Assembly (NCBI GenBank): GCA_002434305.1
Contig: DJJU01000008.1
Location: forward strand, 1 to 64,000
Length of the DNA stretch: 64,000 nucleotides
Origin: Alicycliphilus sp. UBA6560
GTDB lineage: Bacteria; Pseudomonadota; Gammaproteobacteria; Burkholderiales; Burkholderiaceae_C
Direction of reading: 5' to 3'
The translations under genes and the position numbers were made by a program. Position 1 is the first letter of the stretch, and every line of letters starts with the position of its first letter. Below, in pieces: positions 1 through 6,566 of the stretch. The notes beneath the pieces were generated by a model that was not told the origin of the DNA, made no database searches, and worked only from the letters and a program-made list of their open reading frames with translations.

Positions 1-219
1 CGCGAGGCCACGGCCCAGGCCACGCCCAAGCGCTCGCGCCGCGCCGAGGTGGCGCGCGAGCACAACCTGCCGGCCTACGTCATCTTCCACGACGCCACGC
101 TGGCGGCCATCGCCGAGCGCAACCCGGCCAGCATGGCCGAGCTGCAGGGCATCAGCGGCATGGGCACCAAGAAGCTGGAGGCCTATGGCGAGGACGTGGT
201 GCGGGTGTGCCGGCAGTAG
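1..219 (+). CDS. recQ: RecQ DNA helicase, C-terminal end (partial)
   Basis: The reading frame is open from the first base and ends at TAG 217-219, giving the last 72 residues of a larger protein. The segment is an HRDC domain: it contains LPAYVIFHDATLAAIAE followed by the helix-hairpin-helix-like GISGMGTKKLEAYGE. In RecQ helicases this domain helps bind structured DNA during recombination repair. RNase D also carries HRDC domains, but the lysine-rich linker (TPKRSRRAEVARE) directly before a terminal HRDC fits RecQ better. The 3' end overlaps the convergent PAP2 gene by 37 bp. Confidence 0.75.
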   Translation, partial: REATAQATPKRSRRAEVAREHNLPAYVIFHDATLAAIAERNPASMAELQGISGMGTKKLEAYGEDVVRVCRQ

Positions 220-905
220 GCCGCCGGCGCGTCCAGTGCGTCCCCCGGCCGCCGTAGCGACAGCCAGGCGAACAGCCAGCCCACGAGCGCCCCGGCCATC
301 GCGTCCAGCGCCACGTGCTGCAGCGTCGCCAGCGTGGACCAGGCGATGGCCCCGCAGGCCATGGCGCTGGCGATGGTCCATCCGCGCGGCGCGCCCATGA
401 CCAGGAAGATCCGCCGCAGCCAGAAGGCGGCGAACACGGCGGCCGCCACATGCAGCGAGGGGAAGGCGTTGCCGCCGGTGTCCACGCTCTTGAGCAGTGA
501 CATGCCGGGGTGGCTGGCCCAGTCCAGCGCGTTGTCGGGTACCTTGGTGGGAAAGACCCAGAACACGGCCAGGCACACGGCGCACATCAGCCCAGCCCAC
601 AGGCCGTGCCACAGCAGGCCCCTCAGGTTGCCGATCAGCGCTGGCGGCAGCGACACATAGACCCACAGCGACGCATACACCGGGAACGCCAGCGGGGTGA
701 AGCCTACCCAGTCGTCGATCCACGTCGTAGGCATGGTCCATACGGTCTGGCCGGGGGAGCGCAGCACGTAGAAGTACGCCTGGAAGAAGAGAGTGATGAA
801 GAGCGTGGTGCCGGCTGCCTTCAGGGGCCAAAGGCAGGTCAGGCGCGGCCGCAGCTGGCTGCGCCAGGACGGCGGCTGGAGGGTGGGTGACGGGGCGCTG
901 TGCAT
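183..905 (-). CDS. PAP2-family membrane phosphatase
   Basis: This 240-residue integral membrane protein has about six hydrophobic segments. It carries two of the three PAP2 signatures: NAFPSLHVA (motif 2, PSxH-like) and STLATLQHVALDAMAG (motif 3, HxxxD with catalytic His and Asp). The first motif (KxxxxxxRP) is not clear, as in the inositolphosphotransferase-like PAP2 branch. It probably dephosphorylates a lipid phosphate or pyrophosphate at the inner membrane, but the substrate cannot be told. It is divergent from the pigment operon and tail-to-tail with recQ. The ATG at 905 precedes the first membrane segment by about 25 residues. Confidence 0.7.
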   Translation of the reverse strand: MHSAPSPTLQPPSWRSQLRPRLTCLWPLKAAGTTLFITLFFQAYFYVLRSPGQTVWTMPTTWIDDWVGFTPLAFPVYASLWVYVSLPPALIGNLRGLLWHGLWAGLMCAVCLAVFWVFPTKVPDNALDWASHPGMSLLKSVDTGGNAFPSLHVAAAVFAAFWLRRIFLVMGAPRGWTIASAMACGAIAWSTLATLQHVALDAMAGALVGWLFAWLSLRRPGDALDAPAAYCRHTRTTSSP

Positions 906-992
906 GGAGGGGGCCGGCGGCCAGGCGGCATCATATCGGCCGTCCGTGGCGGCAGGGCGGCCAGTGGAGCGCTCGTTAAAATAGCCGATTCG

Positions 993-1019
993 GGCAGGGG
1001 TCTTGGCGAGACCTCTGCC
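993..1019 (+). other. Leader stem-loop before the pigment operon
   Basis: Bases 993-1003 pair with 1009-1019 (GGCAGGGGTCT against AGACCTCTGCC) around a 5-nt loop, with one G-U pair. The hairpin lies 26 nt before the first ACP start codon. A possible -10 box, TAAAAT at 977-982, would start transcription a few bases before the stem; no good -35 box is seen. The first gene (ATG 1046) has no recognisable Shine-Dalgarno sequence, so the hairpin may stabilise the messenger or control translation. That role is inference. Confidence 0.4.
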
Positions 1020-1045
1020 GCTGTCTACTTCCGTCCCTCACCACC

Positions 1046-1291
1046 ATGGATTCGATCGAACTGATTCGCAAATTTCTCCAGGAACGCCTGGGTGTCGAGC
1101 CCGAGAAGGTCCAGAGGGATTCCGTGCTCGCCGATCTGGGCGTGGATTCGCTGATGGTGGCCGAGCTGATGTTCGAAGCGGAAGACCGCCTGGATATCTC
1201 CATCGACAACGACCAGCCGGTGCCCGTCACGGTGGCCGACATGCAGCTCATCATCGACCGGCTGCTCGCGCAAAAAAACGTACAGGCATGA
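1046..1291 (+). CDS. Acyl carrier protein (aryl polyene synthase)
   Basis: An 81-residue acyl carrier protein. The phosphopantetheine site is Ser35 in LGVDSLMVAELMFE. It would carry the growing polyene as a thioester for the ketosynthases, ketoreductase and dehydratases of the cluster. It is the first gene of a 16-gene run on the plus strand, and its stop overlaps the next start (ATGA at 1288-1291). The cluster also encodes a second ACP at 2556, as is usual in aryl polyene loci, where the two ACPs (ApeE and ApeF in Xenorhabdus/E. coli nomenclature) have separate jobs. Which one this is cannot be decided here. Confidence 0.85.
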   Translation: MDSIELIRKFLQERLGVEPEKVQRDSVLADLGVDSLMVAELMFEAEDRLDISIDNDQPVPVTVADMQLIIDRLLAQKNVQA

Positions 1292-2547
1292 CGGCGCGCC
1301 GCGTCGCCGTCACGGGCCTGGGACTGGTCAGCCCGTACGGTGGCAACCTGCCGGACTTTTTCAGCCGCCTCATGGACGGTGAGTCCGCGGTCCACCATCT
1401 GCAGACCGACGACGTGCCGCGCCCGCTGTCGATGCCATTCGTGACCTGCCGCGACTTCGATGCGAGGGCCGCACTGGGCGGCCCGCTGGCCGCCATGATG
1501 GAGCGCTTCGCCCACCTGGGACTGGCCGCCGCCTTCGACGCCTGGGCCGACGCGGGGCTTGAGCGTCAGCCTTGCGAGAGTGAGACGCGCGAGGACTGGG
1601 GCTGCGTCTGGGGCACCGCACTGGGCGGCATCCAGGCCTTCGAGCGCGGCTACAAGGACATCTGGCTCAAAGGGCGCGAACGTCTGTCCCCGCTGTCGGT
1701 CGTGATGGGAATGAACAACGCCGTGAATGCGCACATTTCCATCCAACTGGGGCTGGGAGGCGTCAGCTCCAGCCATGCCGCCGCCTGCGCTTCGTCGGCC
1801 ATCGCGATCGGCGAGGCCTACCGGCGCATCCGCGCAGGCCATGCCAGCGTGATGCTGACGGGCGGATCGGACGCCACGCAGACCTACGGCGTGGCCCAGG
1901 CCTGGCTGGCGATGCGCCTGATGTCCCCCGACGTGGGCGATGCCGCCGCACAGGCTTGCCGCCCCTTCGCCGCCGACCGTGCCGGCCTGGTGCTGGGCGA
2001 GGGTGGTGTGGCGCTGGTCCTAGAGGACTGGGAGCACGCCAGAGCGCGCGGCGCGACCATCCATGCCGAGATGGTTGGCTATGGGGTGAGCTGCGACCAC
2101 ACCCACCTGGTGCGCCCCGACGCCGGGGGGCAGGCGCGCGCCATTCGCGCGGCGCTGGCCGAAGGCGGCCTTGCGCCCGAAGACGTGGAGTACGTCAATG
2201 CCCACGGCACGGCCACGCCCGAGGGCGATCCCATTGAGATCCACGCGCTGCAGCAAGTGTTCGGCAGCCACGCCGCGCACCTGCCCGTGAGCGCCACCAA
2301 GTCCATGCATGGCCATCTGATGGGCGCCGCCGGCGCGATGGAGGCACTCGCCACGGTGCTGAGCGTGCGTGAACAGGCGCTGCCGCCTACGGCCCATCTC
2401 GAAGGCCGCCTCGACCCTGCGTGCGAGGGCGTAGACCACATCCTGCGGGGGCGGCATGACGTGCGCGTGCGCGCCGCCCTGTCCAACTCCTTTGCCTTTG
2501 GCGGCAGCAACGCGGTGCTCGCGTTCCGCCAGGCGTCCATTCAGTGA
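1288..2547 (+). CDS. Beta-ketoacyl-ACP synthase, FabF type (aryl polyene)
   Basis: A 419-residue condensing enzyme with the full Cys-His-His triad: Cys167 in AAACASSAIAIGE, His306 in NAHGTATPEGD and His343 in KSMHGHLMGAAGA. The C-terminal SNSFAFGGSNAVL is the usual KAS II ending. It catalyses Claisen condensation of malonyl-ACP with an acyl primer. The start is taken at ATG 1288, which overlaps the ACP stop, although the frame is open further upstream. The locus has a second ketosynthase beside a chain-length-factor-like gene at 11082-13102, so this stand-alone copy is probably the ApeR-like enzyme; that assignment is inferred from position. Confidence 0.9.
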   Translation: MTARRVAVTGLGLVSPYGGNLPDFFSRLMDGESAVHHLQTDDVPRPLSMPFVTCRDFDARAALGGPLAAMMERFAHLGLAAAFDAWADAGLERQPCESETREDWGCVWGTALGGIQAFERGYKDIWLKGRERLSPLSVVMGMNNAVNAHISIQLGLGGVSSSHAAACASSAIAIGEAYRRIRAGHASVMLTGGSDATQTYGVAQAWLAMRLMSPDVGDAAAQACRPFAADRAGLVLGEGGVALVLEDWEHARARGATIHAEMVGYGVSCDHTHLVRPDAGGQARAIRAALAEGGLAPEDVEYVNAHGTATPEGDPIEIHALQQVFGSHAAHLPVSATKSMHGHLMGAAGAMEALATVLSVREQALPPTAHLEGRLDPACEGVDHILRGRHDVRVRAALSNSFAFGGSNAVLAFRQASIQ

Positions 2548-2555
2548 GCTCTTGC

Positions 2556-2828
2556 ATGACCACCACTTCCATCGACACCCTGCGCTCCGAGGTCGCTGCC
2601 CTCATCGTCGAGGCGCTGAACCTGGACGTGCAGCCGCAGGACATCGACCCGCAGGCGCCGCTGTACGGCGACGGCCTGGGTCTTGACTCCATCGACATGC
2701 TGGAGATCGCGCTCGTGGTCTCCAAACGCTTCGGCTTTCAGCTCAAGTCGGATAACGAGAACAACCAGCAGATATTCGCCTCGCTGCAAGCGCTGACCGA
2801 GCACATCGCGGCCCACCGGACGCAATGA
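2556..2828 (+). CDS. Second acyl carrier protein (aryl polyene)
   Basis: About 90 residues, with the phosphopantetheine serine in GLGLDSIDMLEIALVV. A GTG at 2544 that overlaps the ketosynthase stop is an alternative start and would add four residues. The ATG at 2556 is preferred because the homologous fold begins soon after it. The stop overlaps the next gene (ATGA at 2825). It would deliver the aryl starter or the chain to the ketosynthases; the ligase at 3478 is a plausible loader of this carrier. Confidence 0.83.
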   Translation: MTTTSIDTLRSEVAALIVEALNLDVQPQDIDPQAPLYGDGLGLDSIDMLEIALVVSKRFGFQLKSDNENNQQIFASLQALTEHIAAHRTQ

Positions 2829-3481
2829 CCTGCTGGCGCAACGCCCTGGCCGTGGCGCTGCTGCTGCTGTGGGCTGTTTCGGCCCACTTGGCCAGCACAG
2901 GTGTCGGCCCCATCGACTTGCACATCGCCGTCGCGGTCACGCCGCTGGCGTTCTCTGCATTGCTGCTGGCGTTCCAGATGCCATGGCCCGGCCTGGCCGC
3001 CAGTCTGGTGGCGGGCGTCAGCGGGCTTGTGCTGGCGGTGGCCTGGCCTTGGCTGCGCGGCCACGTCACATGGCTTTATTACCTGCAGCACCTGGGCGCG
3101 CATCTTGCGCTGGCGGCATGGTTCGCGCGCTCGCTTGGCGCGGGGCGCGAACCGGTGGTCAGCGCCATGGCGCGCATGATCGCCACGGGCCCCTTGAGCG
3201 CGCGCACGCGCCGCTACACGCGCAACGTCACCCTGGCCTGGGCGCTGTTCCTGGCGGGCAATGCCCTTGTCTCCACGCTGCTGTTCGCCTGGGCGCCAGC
3301 GGAGGTCTGGTCGGTGCATGCCAACCTCCTCACCGGCCCCCTGCTGGGCGTGTTTTTTCTGCTGGAGATGCTGGTGCGCCAACGGGTGCTGCCGCCCGAG
3401 GACCGGCCCTCCATCAAGGACGTGGCCCGCGCCTGGCAGGCCCAGCGTGGCCGCTCCCCGGCCTCGGATCGCGTTGCATGA
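2825..3481 (+). CDS. Membrane protein of aryl polyene clusters (COG4648-like)
   Basis: A 218-residue protein with about five hydrophobic segments and a positively charged C-terminal tail (RPSIKDVARAWQAQRGR). Similar small membrane proteins are regularly found between the ACPs and the ligase in aryl polyene clusters, but their function is unknown. It might scaffold the soluble synthase at the inner membrane; this is inference. It starts inside the ACP stop codon and its own stop overlaps the ligase start. Confidence 0.7.
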   Translation: MTCWRNALAVALLLLWAVSAHLASTGVGPIDLHIAVAVTPLAFSALLLAFQMPWPGLAASLVAGVSGLVLAVAWPWLRGHVTWLYYLQHLGAHLALAAWFARSLGAGREPVVSAMARMIATGPLSARTRRYTRNVTLAWALFLAGNALVSTLLFAWAPAEVWSVHANLLTGPLLGVFFLLEMLVRQRVLPPEDRPSIKDVARAWQAQRGRSPASDRVA

Positions 3482-4821
3482 GTGGCCTGCCTCTGGTCGG
3501 CGGCCGTGGGCCGGGTGACATCCTTGCCTGGCGCCCGCAAGGGCCGGTCAGCGTTGCGCGCTACTGCGCCGACGCCCTGGCGCTGGCCGCTGCGCTCCCC
3601 CCGGGGCGCTACATCGTCAACCTGTGTGAGGACCGCTACCACTACGCGGTGCTGCTCGCCGCCTGCGCGCTGTCGGGGCGCGTGAGCCTGCAGCCCTCGT
3701 CGCAGTCCGAGGCGACGCTGCGCCAGCTGGCCTGTACCTACGCTGGTGCGCTGGCCGTGACCGACGCATCCACGCCGCTGCCCCCCGAATTGCCCGCCTA
3801 TCCGCTGCCCTCGCTGCAGGAACTGGCTGGCGAGGCCTGCGCGGACGTGCCGCACATCGCGCAGGACACGGTCGTCGCCATCCTGTTCACCTCGGGCTCC
3901 ACCGGCATGCCCCAGCCCCATGCGAAGACCTGGGGCAAGCTGGTCGCCAACGGCCGCGCCGAGGCCCAGGCCCTGGGGCTGCTGGACGCGCCGCACACGC
4001 TCGTCGGCACGGTGCCGGCGCAGCACAGCTACGGTTTTGAATCGACCTTCCTGCTCGCGCTGCATGGCGGCTGCAGTTTCTGGAGCGGCAAACCCTTCTA
4101 TCCGCAGGACCTGGCCGACGCGCTCGCCGCGGTGCCCCAGCCGGCGATGGTCGTCACCACGCCTTACCACCTGGCGAGCGTGCTGGCCTCGGGCGTGGCG
4201 CTGCCGCCGGTGGCGCGCTGGCTCTCGGCCACCGCGCCGCTGGACATGCCGCTGGCCGCGCAGGCCGAGGCCGCCACCGGCGCGCCGGTGCACGAGATCT
4301 ACGGTTCGACCGAATCCTCGCAGCTCGCCACGCGACGCACCACGGCCGGGGCCGAATGGACGCTCATGCCCGGCGTGCGCCTGGAGCAGGAGGGCGATAC
4401 CACCTGGGCGAGCGGGGGCCATGTGGAAGGGCGCGTGGCGCTGGCCGACATCCTTGCCTTGCAAGAAGACGGACGCTTCACGCTGCAGGGTCGTCATGCC
4501 GACATGGTGAACCTGGCGGGCAAGCGCACCTCGCTCGCCTATCTCAACCACCAGTTGCGCACGATCCCAGGCGTGCAGGATGGGGCCTTCTTCCTGCCGG
4601 ACGAAGAGGAAGCGGCCCGTGCCGGCCGGCTGGTGGCCTTCGCCGTCGCGCCGGCCGGCGAGCGCGCCGCGGTGCTGGCCGTGCTGCGCACGCGGATCGA
4701 TCCCATCTTCATGCCGCGTCCGCTGGTGCTGGTCGAGGCGATCGCGCGCAACGCCACGGGCAAGATCGCACGCAGCACGCTGGAGGCATTGCATGAGCGG
4801 TGGATACGCAATGCCCGCTGA
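3478..4821 (+). CDS. Adenylate-forming acyl-ACP ligase (aryl starter activation)
   Basis: A 447-residue ANL-family enzyme. The P-loop is ILFTSGSTGMPQPHAKTWGK, the adenine-binding segment is HEIYGSTESS, and the C-terminal lysine motif is ARNATGKIARST. The small C-terminal domain is present. In aryl polyene pathways such ligases activate a hydroxybenzoate- or coumarate-type starter and load it on an ACP. No starter-making enzyme (chorismatase, ammonia lyase) is seen in the window. The start is taken at ATG 3478, which overlaps the preceding stop; the frame is open upstream to 2869, but that part is a shadow of the membrane protein gene. Confidence 0.85.
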   Translation: MSGLPLVGGRGPGDILAWRPQGPVSVARYCADALALAAALPPGRYIVNLCEDRYHYAVLLAACALSGRVSLQPSSQSEATLRQLACTYAGALAVTDASTPLPPELPAYPLPSLQELAGEACADVPHIAQDTVVAILFTSGSTGMPQPHAKTWGKLVANGRAEAQALGLLDAPHTLVGTVPAQHSYGFESTFLLALHGGCSFWSGKPFYPQDLADALAAVPQPAMVVTTPYHLASVLASGVALPPVARWLSATAPLDMPLAAQAEAATGAPVHEIYGSTESSQLATRRTTAGAEWTLMPGVRLEQEGDTTWASGGHVEGRVALADILALQEDGRFTLQGRHADMVNLAGKRTSLAYLNHQLRTIPGVQDGAFFLPDEEEAARAGRLVAFAVAPAGERAAVLAVLRTRIDPIFMPRPLVLVEAIARNATGKIARSTLEALHERWIRNAR

Positions 4822-5104
4822 CTGGACCGTCCCGGTCGAACATCCGGCGTTCGCCGGGCATTTCCCAGGCCGGCCCATCGTGCCCGGCGTGGTGCTGCTC
4901 GACCACAGCCTGCTGCGCGCCGGCGCCTTGCCCGCGGGCCGGCGGTGGTGCATCGCGCAGGCCAAGTTCCTGCGCCCGGTGGGCCCGGGTGAGACGCTGC
5001 GCTGGTCGTTCACCCCCGCCTCGGCCGGCGCGCAGCGCTTTGCCATCCACGCCGACGAGGCCCTGGTGGTCAGCGGTGTGCTGCAGCAGGAGGATGTGGC
5101 GTGA
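4793..5104 (+). CDS. 3-hydroxyacyl-ACP dehydratase, hotdog fold (ApeI-like)
   Basis: A 103-residue single hotdog domain with the FabA/FabZ-type motif HPAFAGHFPGRPIVPGVVLL, whose HFPGxPxxPG core holds the catalytic His. It would remove water from the 3-hydroxyacyl-ACP to form each double bond of the polyene. The start at 4793 follows a GGAGG at 4782-4786 with good spacing and overlaps the ligase end by 29 bp; ATG 4811 is an alternative. Its stop overlaps the GTG start of the acyltransferase. Confidence 0.82.
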   Translation: MSGGYAMPADWTVPVEHPAFAGHFPGRPIVPGVVLLDHSLLRAGALPAGRRWCIAQAKFLRPVGPGETLRWSFTPASAGAQRFAIHADEALVVSGVLQQEDVA

Positions 5105-6003
5105 GCCAGGCCGCAGCCTGGGCGCGAGAGGGCGAGCGCAGCCACGTGTGGCTGCTGCGCCTGATGGTCTGGATCTCGCTGACGGTGGGGCGCAGCCTGG
5201 GCCGGGTCGTGCTGCACGGCATCGCCCTGTACTTCGTGCTCTTCGCGCCCAGGGCGCAGCGCGCGAGCCGCGCCTACCTGGCACGCATGCTGGGCCGGCC
5301 GCCGCGCTGGCGCGAGCGCTACAAGCATGTGTTGTGGTTTGCCACCACCATCCACGACCGGGTGTTCCTGCTGCGCAACCGAGGCGCCGGGCTGCAGGTC
5401 GAGGTGTGCGGTGCGGATGCTCTGCACGCCGCGTTGCGCGGCGGGCGCGGCGCGCTGCTGATGGGGGCGCACCTGGGCAGCTTCGAGGTGCTGCGCACGG
5501 TGGGCCAGAAGCGCGGCGGCATGCGCGTGGCCATGGCCATGTACGAGGACAATGCGCGCCAGCTCAACGCCACGCTCGCGGCCATCGCGCCCGATGCGAT
5601 GCAGGACGTGATCGCGCTGGGCCGGATGGAATCCATGCTCGCGGTGCGCGATCGGCTCGATGACGGCTGCCTGGTCGGACTGCTTGCCGACCGCTCGCTC
5701 GCCGCCGATGATGCTTGCGCCCGCCTGCCGTTCCTGGGCGAGGAGGCTGCCTTTCCCCTCGGCCCCTGGCGGCTCGCCGCCATGCTGCAGCGCCCGGTGT
5801 TCTTCATGGCCGGGCTCTACCTGGGCGGCAACCGCTACGAGATCCGTTTCGAGCCCGTCGCCGACTTCCATGCCACGCCGCGCGCGCTGCGCCCGGCAGC
5901 GATGGCCGAGGCGCAGCAGGCCTACGTGGCGGTGCTGGAGCGCACGCTGCGCGATGCGCCCCTGAACTGGTTCAACTTCTACGACTTCTGGCACGCCCCA
6001 TGA
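5101..6003 (+). CDS. LpxL/HtrB-type acyltransferase (aryl polyene)
   Basis: A 300-residue lipid A acyltransferase-family protein with an N-terminal hydrophobic segment and the active-site pattern LMGAHLGSFEVLR (H-x4-E, in place of the HxxxxD form). The later GCLVGLLADRSL and FPLGPWRLAA segments are also typical of the family. In aryl polyene loci it is thought to attach the polyene, or the lipid that anchors it, to a glycerolipid-like head group at the inner membrane. The start is GTG 5101, overlapping the dehydratase stop. A PlsC-type acyltransferase in the opposite operon (17085-17870) could supply the other acyl chain. Confidence 0.8.
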   Translation: MSQAAAWAREGERSHVWLLRLMVWISLTVGRSLGRVVLHGIALYFVLFAPRAQRASRAYLARMLGRPPRWRERYKHVLWFATTIHDRVFLLRNRGAGLQVEVCGADALHAALRGGRGALLMGAHLGSFEVLRTVGQKRGGMRVAMAMYEDNARQLNATLAAIAPDAMQDVIALGRMESMLAVRDRLDDGCLVGLLADRSLAADDACARLPFLGEEAAFPLGPWRLAAMLQRPVFFMAGLYLGGNRYEIRFEPVADFHATPRALRPAAMAEAQQAYVAVLERTLRDAPLNWFNFYDFWHAP

Positions 6004-6566
6004 TTCTGCGCACCCTGTTCACCGCTCTGTTGGCCTGCGCCTCGCTTGCCGCGCACGCTTTCGACGTGGACCAGCTCATGGGCGAGCTGGCCCAATTCAA
6101 GGGCGGCCGCGCACGCTTCGTCGAGACGCGCCATGCGGCCCTACTGGACGCGCCCGTGGTCTCCAGCGGTGAGCTGCGCTTCGCCCCGCCCGACCGGCTG
6201 GAAAAGGAAACGCTCAAGCCCCGACGAGAAAGCCTGGTACTGGAGAAGAACACGCTCACCGTGGAGCAGGGTGGGCGCAGCATGACCTGGCACGTCGGCA
6301 GCCGCCCCGAGGCCATGGCCTTCATCGAGAGCGTGCGCAGCACGCTGGCCGGCAACCGCGCGCAACTCGAAAAGTACTACCGGCTGGAACTGCAGGGCAG
6401 CGAGAAGGACTGGAAGTTGATCCTCCTGCCCGCTAATGCCGAAGTGCAGGCGCTGGTCACGCGCATCACGGTGAGCGGTCGCGGACGCGAGGTGCGCCGC
6501 ATCGAGTACAGCCAAGCCGACGGTGACCGCGTCGAACTGGCCATCGAACCCCTTGCCGGCGAATGA
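6000..6566 (+). CDS. LolA-like periplasmic carrier protein (aryl polyene export)
   Basis: 188 residues with an N-terminal signal peptide (hydrophobic TLFTALLACASLAAHA, cleavage probably before Phe20). The rest fits the LolA fold seen in aryl polyene clusters: ARFVETRHAALLDAPV and SGELRFAPPDRLEKET near the front. Such proteins probably carry the hydrophobic product across the periplasm to the outer membrane. It is translationally coupled on both sides (ATGA at 6000 and 6563) and sits directly before the MMPL exporter, which it likely serves. Confidence 0.8.
   Translation: MILRTLFTALLACASLAAHAFDVDQLMGELAQFKGGRARFVETRHAALLDAPVVSSGELRFAPPDRLEKETLKPRRESLVLEKNTLTVEQGGRSMTWHVGSRPEAMAFIESVRSTLAGNRAQLEKYYRLELQGSEKDWKLILLPANAEVQALVTRITVSGRGREVRRIEYSQADGDRVELAIEPLAGE

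Noticed and set aside
1003..1287. N-terminal extension of the first ketosynthase to 1003
   Set aside because: The extra residues overlap the ACP gene out of frame and have no ketosynthase likeness; ATG 1288 gives the normal N-terminus.
2869..3477. N-terminal extension of the ligase to 2869
   Set aside because: It covers the membrane protein gene in another frame and is Gly/Arg-rich; ATG 3478 shares the usual 4-bp overlap.
3214..5994. Minus-strand open frame of 926 codons opposite the pigment operon
   Set aside because: Low-complexity composition and fully opposite to genes with clear motifs.
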